Assembly (NCBI GenBank): GCA_038373865.1
Contig: JAXGGA010002887.1
Location: forward strand, 48,757 to 112,756
DNA length: 64,000 nucleotides
Origin: Uloborus plumipes
Taxonomy: Eukaryota; Arthropoda; Arachnida; Araneae; Uloboridae
Direction of reading: 5' to 3'
Of this stretch, positions 57,266 through 64,000 are shown one piece after another; position 1 is the stretch's first letter; each line of letters opens with the position of its first letter. Under the pieces are notes generated by a model that saw nothing but the letters and a program-made list of their open reading frames with translations, was not told the origin of the DNA and made no database searches. A program made the position numbers and the translations under genes.

Positions 57266-59167
57266 CAGGGTGAGTTTGATCGAATCTGCCATACGAAAAG
57301 GGGTGATAGAAGAGCCCAAGTGGAGTATAGAACCACCCATTAGCGGTGTCAATTCTTAACCGTAACCGAGTAATATTATATTTAAGAAAAATTCGCAAAA
57401 AAACAAAATTTTGAGAAAAAGACCAATTTCTGAACTTCCTGTCGGACCTACATACAAAATAAGTACATATTTGAAAAGAGCAGACAAAATCCTTTAAAAT
57501 GACACTTTTTTCATCAAGATAGTCGCACTTCACAGTGAGTTACAAGCTTTCAAACACTGGAAATACTCAAAAATGAAATTTCATCAAACTTTTCAGTCAA
57601 AAATTTCAGAGACAACCGTATGAGCTATAACCGGTCAAATGCACCAAAAACTTTCCCATTTCACTAGCTTTCAGATGATACAACTGAAAATCATATTGGG
57701 CTTCAAGTTCAGCAGATATTCTGGCTTTTGTTTGAAACAGTATGAAAATCGCCCTTTGTCAGAATATGGAAAGCAGCAAAAAGTCGGACTTTTATGTTCT
57801 AAATTTTCTATTTCATGTAAGTGTACTGGTTTATATATTCAAGAAAAGGAAAATTTTATAACTAAATATTAAATTGTAACACTTTATTAAGTTAATAATC
57901 ACAACAGAAGATAACAACACGTAGAAACAAAGGAAGCATTACTTTAACGCGCTTTTCACAAAGAAAAATTCAAAATTAAATGAGTTATACTAACATCTAT
58001 GAGTACATTTACATGTGAACAATCCTCAAAATTTCCCAGAGCTACTGAAATTATCATCCTCCACACCGGATAGATGCCCTTGGCCTTTTAAGAGCAAAAA
58101 CTACCGTCGCTCTCAATGAAATTTCATTTCTCATTTTTGCTACTGCTCCATCAAGCCAAATGCGCAAGTCCTGCAAACTGGTTGCATCTGAGCAGTAAAC
58201 TGCTTGTTTCAAGAATCCCCAAACAAAGAAGTTAACTGGCGTCAGGTCTGGTGATCTAGGTGGCCAAGGAATAGGACCCAAATGATAGGATGAATGGACT
58301 CAATGAAATGAAATTTCATAGAGAGCGACGGTAGTTCTCGCTCTTAAAAGGCCAAGGGCATCTATCTGGTGTGGGGGATGATAATTCCAGTAGCTCTGGG
58401 AAATTTTGAGGATTGTTTACATGTAAATGTACTCATAGATGTTAGTGTAACTCATTTAATTTTGAATTTTTCTTTGTGAAAAGCGCGTTAAAGTAATGCT
58501 TCCTTTGTTTCTACGTGTTGTTATCTTCTGTTGTGATTATTAACTTATTGAAGTGTTACAATTTAATATTTAGTTATAAAATTATCCTTTTCTTGAATAA
58601 ATAAACCAGTACACTTACATGAAATAGAAAATTTAGAACATAAGTCTGACTTTTTGCTGTTTTCCATATTCTAACAAAGGGCGATTTTCATACTGTTTCA
58701 AACAAAAGCCAGAATATCTGCTGAACTTGAAGCCAAATATGATTTTCTGTTGTATCATCTGAAAGCTAGTGAAATGGGAAAGTTTTTGGTGCATTTGACC
58801 GGTTATAGCCCATACCGTTGTTTCTGAAATTTTTGACTGAAATGTTTGATGAAATTTCATTTTTGAGTGTTTCCAGTGTTTGAAAGCTTGTAACTCACTG
58901 GGAAGTGCGACTATCTTGATGAAAAAAGTGTCATTTTAAAGGATTTTGTCTGCTTTTTCCAAATATGTACTTATTTTGTATGTAGGTCTGACAGGAAGTT
59001 CAGAAATTGGTCTTTTTCTCAAAATTTTGTTTTTTTGCGAATTTTTCTTAAATATAATATTACTCGGTTATGGTTAAGAATTGACACCGCTAATGGGTGG
59101 TTCTATACTCCACTTGGGCTCTTCTATCACCCCTTTTCGTATGGCAGATTCGATCGAACTCACCCTG
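57266..59167. mobile_element. 1.9-kb palindromic mariner-type element
   Basis: TA at 57264-57265 and 59168-59169 flank ends CAGGGTGAGTTTGATCGAAT and the inverted ATTCGATCGAACTCACCCTG. Left arm 57266-58130 and right arm 58304-59167 are near-identical inverted copies of about 865 bp, separated by about 170 bp. The arms derive from the 3' part of a Tc1/mariner-type transposon, so it is a foldback made of two inverted 3' halves. Confidence 0.85.
58054..58281 (-). pseudogene. Mariner-type transposase C-terminal fragment
   Basis: A 75-codon minus-strand frame containing [20 protein letters not shown], the SPDL-P catalytic motif region of mariner/IS630-type transposases, then a typical C-terminal tail (LQDLRIWLDGAVAKM). 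The N-terminal two thirds are missing. The last part lies within the left arm and is duplicated, inverted, at about 58304-58380. Confidence 0.8.
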
Positions 59168-59350
59168 TATATTATCTTTACGCAGAGAATATTTTTTAAG
59201 TTCGAAATACAATTTGTTTCAATTTTCGAACTTCATAAGGGGGAGCTATTTGCGTTTTAAACTCGAAATTTTTAAGGCTTATCTCGATTCTAGGAAATTT
59301 CTTCATTAAAACCATTAATAAAAAGTGAGCAAATTGTTCCAGTGTTCTGT

Positions 59351-59660
59351 TTTTGCTTCTAATACCACTCGGGTATCCGAGCCCGAGTAGATGAAATCTA
59401 CTCGATTTAAGGGAGGATAGGTACGCTGCTTCCGTTTTTAAGAGCCCCATTAAGGTGGAAGACCGATTTAGCTCAACACACATGCCATAATGGACCCGTT
59501 TATAGGGTAGGCATCCATTCATATCACACTTTCACACACCGAAAGGACAATGACAGGAGAAAGAGAGAAAGTACGTCCATATATGCCCCAGCCGGGATTT
59601 GAACCCGGGGCCACCGCATCACGGTCAGACGTCTCTGACCACTAGACAAGGTGGCCGGCT
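59351..59660 (-). mobile_element. tRNA-derived SINE
   Basis: On the minus strand it begins GCCGGCCACCTTGTCTAGTGG with box A (TCTAGTGGTCAG) and box B (GGTTCAAATCC at 59596-59606), looking like a Glu/Asp-type tRNA head, then a body shared with 10569-11306. The duplication CCAGTG(T/C)TCT lies at 59339-59348 and 59661-59670. It is not a functional tRNA: it lacks a proper anticodon arm and continues into a SINE body. Confidence 0.85.
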
Positions 59661-59681
59661 CCAGTGCTCTTTTTCACAATA

Positions 59682-59856
59682 GAGTCGACGCTCGATATAA
59701 CGACCATCTCCGTCCTACAGAAAACGGTCCTTAAACGAGTGGTCGCTATAAGAAGTAGAACCTAGAGTATATTGGGATACAGTTGGGGATTTTCTCACCG
59801 GTCGCTATATTAGGATGGTCTTTATAACGTGTGGTCATTATAACGAGCGTCGACTG
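59682..59856. mobile_element. 175-bp pogo/Tigger-like MITE
   Basis: TA at 59680-59681 and 59857-59858. The ends GAGTCGACGCTCGATATAAC and TTATAACGAGCGTCGACTG are inverted repeats of the CAGTCGA...ATAACGA kind seen in pogo-like MITEs. The interior repeats GGTCGCTATA. Confidence 0.75.
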
Positions 59857-61284
59857 TATTGGAAAGGAAAATTTTTTCCCCTCAGATCGAAAGCGACCTA
59901 CAGTCGAAAAACTAAGCTTTAATTTCTGTTAGTAAAAAGGTAACAAGAGTTTGAACGAAAATTCAAAAATCTCTTTCCAATTCAAGTTTTTAATGTTTTA
60001 TTTGGTTGCGGTGGTTGTGTCTTTTAAATCCTTGGTTTGCGTTTCCTTTCATATTTTAATTTCTGAAAATCATTTTATTTTATATACATCCACAGTCCTT
60101 CACTATAACGGGGACAATAATGCCTTTTAGTTCAGGGCAATTTCATGTGTGGCGGAAAACAGTTTTAATGAGTAATATTTTTTTTTTTTTTTTAAGTTTG
60201 AGTGATTGAAGTGAAAGTATTTTCAAGAAAACTGCATTTGTTTCTCAGCAGGTAATCATTAATAATTAAAGCCTGAAAATAATAATACTAGTAATAATTT
60301 TATTACTTTTTCCCAAAGTTTGATGTTTTTGTTTCGTAACGAAAAGACGAATCACGAATCCAGCATTTTCTTCGGATTTAGAAAAAAGAAAGAAAGAAAG
60401 TGAAAAAAAAGGTCCATTTTCCGCTTAATAAAAGGAAAAATATCACGATTTAGATTTAAACAGTGAGTTTAACGCAAGATATATTTTTGATTTACTAATT
60501 TTTGAATACTGCAGCTCCAACAGGCCCATCATTTCAAAGTTTTACATGAAGGCAATGCAGAGTAAAAAAAAAAGGTCCAGACATTCATTTGGATTTTTAC
60601 GCCTTCAATTTAAGTAATGTTTTTCGCAATCACAAGAAGTGTGATTAGACTCTTGTCGTCGGGTTTCTTGTTTCTACTAATTTAATGGAGTGGAAGTGGA
60701 GAAATTCGCACCCATTATATTATGACTGGTGATTTTCTAAACAAGACAATACAAGGCATATCCATGAAAAAAAAAAGGTAATTACAATGCCTTAAAAAAA
60801 AGACATGTGTTTTGCGCCCTGTTTGCATCCGTATACTTATAAAGAATATACCGTACCGAAATGCCGTACCGAATGGTTTCTATTTTTTATAAATCTTAAA
60901 TGACGGAAATTGGTAATCTCGAAATTTTGTACTCAGATGGGGGAAGTTTTGCTATTTAAGTTCATCTGTTTGGTATCTTTCCTGAAATAACGTGATTTTT
61001 CACAAAAGAAAAGCCGATATTTAATGTCAAACCAGCTTGACCGCAGCTTTGAAAGAAAAAAGAATGAACGCAATCGCAAACCGCATATGATTCGTAACCA
61101 TGACGACGAAAATTAGTCTCTCTAAATAAAATAAATGGGGAGCCAGATTTATTCCCGTCGTCATGTTGACATGAAAAATCATAATGAAATCAAAGAGGTT
61201 CAAGTGAAAGAAATAAGCAATCGTGATTGATTCGATTAATTAAAAAAAAAGGCATACACTGATGTACAAATGCATTAAGCTAGT
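59857..61284. other. Intergenic, no feature recognised
   Basis: AT-rich, no supported gene, RNA or transposon ends. Confidence 0.4.
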
Positions 61285-61292
61285 ATGTGGGT

Positions 61293-61931
61293 TAGGGTGG
61301 GGCGAAAAATAAAAAGTTTTTCAGATCAACTTCTAATAGTTGCCAAAAGTTGTCGTTGGTGATAGTTAGCTTTTGTGCAAAATTTGAGAAAAATCGGTTA
61401 ATATCTTCAGGGGGCGCTGCGATCGCAAAGTTTTATCATAGCTTTTATCGGGATTTTATGGTTAAAATATGAAAAACAATGCCGTTAGCTAATCTCATTG
61501 CATTTTTTTTTACTCATAAGATATATTAATGAATTCAAAGCATATGAAATAACTCACAAAAAGTTATTTAAAATGATAGATTTAAATTTCAAGCATTTAA
61601 AAAGAAACAAAAACGTGAAAAAAAGTGATTTTTTTAAAATATAAATATATCATATAAAATAATGTTTGTGAGTCATTTCATATGCTTTTAATGCATGAAA
61701 ACATCTTTTGAGTAAAAAAAACGCAAAGAGACTAGCTAAAGGCATTCTTTTTGATATTTTAACCATAAAATCCATAACAAAGCTATGGTAAAACTTTGCG
61801 ATCGCAGCGCCCCCTGAAGATATTAACCGATTTTTCTCAACTTTTGCACAAAAGCTAACTATCACCAAAGACAACTTTTGGCAACTATTAGAAGTTGATC
61901 TGAAAAACTTTTTATTTTTCGCCCCACCCTA
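61293..61931. mobile_element. 639-bp palindromic MITE with perfect 8-bp target duplication
   Basis: ATGTGGGT at 61285-61292 and 61932-61939. The ends are TAGGGTGGGGCGAAAAATAA and its exact inverse; pairing extends about 300 bp inward with few mismatches. The 8-bp duplication suggests hAT (or P-like) mobilisation. No frame; the 61650-61874 open frame is part of the arm. Confidence 0.88.
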
Positions 61932-62328
61932 ATGTGGGTACGTCAGGAGTAGCTCTCTCTTGATTCTTCAAGATAGGTCTGAACTCCGGCTTAAAAAAAC
62001 TCGTAGTTAGAGAACCACATACACTCAACTAGCAATTAGAGGGGACAAATCGACGCCTACTCTTCCGCGACACTTACCTACTACTGCTGCATTAGTGACC
62101 TCAAATTTTGACGGCAGCCACGTGCAATGGGCATTTCTTCAGGTGTGTTCCCAACATCACGAAGTATTGACGTTTTTGAAAAGGTCACGTAGTTTTGTTG
62201 ACAGGGCGAAAACACTTGATCAAACAAACCAATGCTTCGTGAAAGTTTTCCCCACGCTCGGCATTCCACTCAGTTTAGGGACGTTTTATTGCATTTTGGT
62301 AAAAATCAGAGCAAGAAAATTTGTTATA

Positions 62329-63091
62329 CAGTCGAACCTCCATATATCGAACTTCTGTATATCGAAATTTTCCATATATCGAACTTCTAGCAAATTCACA
62401 TGTTCATTACATAGAAAAACTGTTTCTATATATCGAAAAAATCTCCATATATCGAATTTTTTTGGAAGCGTAATTGGAGATTTTATTCCGCTTTTAGACA
62501 TTTTACCTCACGAAAGATGAAAGTCAGGAGAAAAGGGAAGGTCAGAAAAGGTCACTGCAAACCCCACTGTCAGCTGTAGATAAAGTGTAGACCCCTGGAG
62601 TGGACAAACACGTTGTTTGTCCATTCTGGAATTCCCGGATTATCCCCTCCCCCGTCGTTTTCGAATTTTGGATGCAACCTGTCCTGTAGCAAAACCAGTT
62701 TCTATCTACCCCTTTTGTTTGGTGGTGATTCCTCTCTCTCTATGATTAGTTTAAGCGAAAATTGTTTTAACTAGTGCTGTGCCAATTCAATTTGATTTTG
62801 TTTTCCCTCTCGATTTACAATCATTGCAACTACTCTTTGGATTACTGTTTTTCAATAAGTATGTATAATATTCATTAAATTTTTCATATTAGTTCATTTT
62901 TAATTCTTAACTTTCATCAAATATGATTAGCGTATATAATAGTAATGGAGTTTCATGTGTGAAATTTTGCTTTAATTTCAATGTTTCCGGAGTAATTTTC
63001 AAAAAACTGAGGTCCTTTCTATGTATCGAAATTTCTATATATCGAATTTTTTCCCGACAATTTGCTACTTCGATATATGGAGGTTCGACTG
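62329..63091. mobile_element. 763-bp pogo/Tigger-like MITE
   Basis: TA at 62327-62328 and 63092-63093. The ends CAGTCGAACCTCCATATATC and GATATATGGAGGTTCGACTG are perfect inverted repeats. Multiple ATATATCGAA(A/T)TT words lie near both ends. No transposase frame. Confidence 0.85.
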
Positions 63092-63210
63092 TATTTACTT
63101 GAACTTTTACTTCATGTGTTGTTTTTTTTAATTTTCTATTTGTTACCACATTTTTTTAAACATTGGTCTGGCTCTAAAACCATCTGTGCCAGTGCTGAAA
63201 TGATTTACTA

Positions 63211-63705
63211 AATGGGGGGAGTTTCCGAAATTTCAAAAGTATTTTTTTCTGAAAGAACATGCTTCAAAACATAGGAATTGACCATTTTTTTTTTTTTTTT
63301 ATTTTTTGACAGTTATATATTTTTTATGATTTTTTTTAAAACCGGTGCGCAGATGCCATTCCGAAAAAAAAAAAACATCTGCCCATGACGTCAGTGGTGC
63401 ACGTAAGCACGAAATCTAATTGGTTGTAGTGAGATGGCGAAGGTCGTGACGTCACCGATTCCTGCGATTAGACAACTCAAGTCAAGCAAAATGGTGTTAG
63501 TAACTGGTGTTAGGCTATTAGGTGCACCACTGACGTCACAAAAACCACGCCCCCGTTTTCAAGATAGGGTATTTAAAAAAAAATAATAAAAAATAAACTG
63601 TTGGGAAAATTAAAGTATTTTCCGGGCCCATGTTATTTTTTTATATCATTCTATCAATTTCAGTAACAAAAATTAGCACTTTTGACTGAAGGAAACTCCC
63701 CCATT
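63211..63705. mobile_element. 495-bp MITE with AATGGGGGAGTTTCC ends
   Basis: The left AATGGGGGGAGTTTCC and right GGAAACTCCCCCATT are inverted repeats. Inner inverted copies of TGACGTCAGTGGTGCAC / GTGCACCACTGACGTCA lie at about 63386 and 63521. Confidence 0.75.
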
Positions 63706-64000
63706 GCGCGGTGTGCTAAATGATGTGGAATGTTGAAATCAAAATGATTTTCTAACCGAACGAAGTTACTACATGTCCATTTCTATGTCGTCTAATGAAA
63801 GGACGGCATAAACAGTGATGCGAATATATCGGCCAGTTTACGTTAGATTATTTTTATACTTACATTTCAATACATTTATCGTGTACCCTTTAATTATATC
63901 CTAATTGTTCTTTTTTCCCCTTCTTTATTAGAAGAGGTATTTGATTTTATACACTCTCATTTATTCCTTTTAATTAATATTTTATAACACGTTTGAATTT
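63706..64000. other. Window end, nothing recognised
   Basis: AT-rich sequence without supported features. Confidence 0.4.

Noticed and set aside
59580..59660. tRNA gene on the minus strand
   Set aside because: Boxes A and B are good, but the anticodon arm is not tRNA-like and the sequence runs on into a SINE body with flanking target duplications.
62095..62520. 141-codon open frame, the second longest in the window
   Set aside because: Its second half lies inside the pogo-like MITE, reading through the ATATATCGAA repeats; no recognisable protein motif.
1..64000. CRISPR arrays, bacterial operons, phage or viral genes
   Set aside because: None seen; tandem repeats present are eukaryotic microsatellites and transposon-internal repeats.

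Overview
This is eukaryotic nuclear DNA: AT-rich, full of introns and crowded with transposon relics. I see no bacterial operons, ribosome binding sites, CRISPR arrays or phage genes. The one confident gene is an arthropod-type GAS2 (growth arrest-specific 2) gene on the plus strand. Its size, its very long first intron and the mobile-element load suggest a large-genome arthropod. A chelicerate such as a spider is my best guess, but that is inference and no sequence here settles it.

The GAS2 model has six coding exons (4916-5054, 33304-33428, 35105-35246, 37286-37650, 41498-41596, 44641-44865). All junctions are GT/AG with matching phases, and they join to 1095 nt encoding 364 residues. The product has an N-terminal calponin-homology (CH) domain, a Ser-rich linker and a C-terminal GAR (Gas2-related) domain, the layout of actin-microtubule cross-linkers. 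Intron 1 is about 28.2 kb. A second in-phase terminal exon candidate (37760-37954) would give a protein with the CH domain but no GAR domain. Two CpG-dense islands in intron 1 (21.8-22.24 kb and 24.55-24.96 kb) are candidate internal promoters or 5' UTR exons.

Region by region: 1-4.9 kb is upstream sequence dominated by a 2.76-kb non-autonomous Helitron. The span 5-33.3 kb is intron 1, holding piggyBac-type, hAT-type, mariner-type, Helitron and unclassified MITEs, plus a tRNA-derived SINE that was itself interrupted by a hAT MITE. The span 33.3-44.9 kb holds exons 2-6; their introns carry a SINE, a second copy of a 941-bp element and a dead Tc1 transposon. The span 44.9-48.6 kb is a relatively TE-poor 3' flank ending in a convincing poly(A) signal and could be a long 3' UTR. 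The span 48.6-64 kb has no recognisable host gene and is a mosaic of inverted-repeat elements, including a 1.9-kb palindromic mariner-type element, a 639-bp palindrome with a perfect 8-bp target duplication, SINEs and pogo-like MITEs.

A CACTGYAAAAA-ended foldback family occurs six times across the window. Most other short open frames look random or lie inside transposon relics. All family assignments rest on reading termini, target duplications and protein motifs by eye; no database search was possible.
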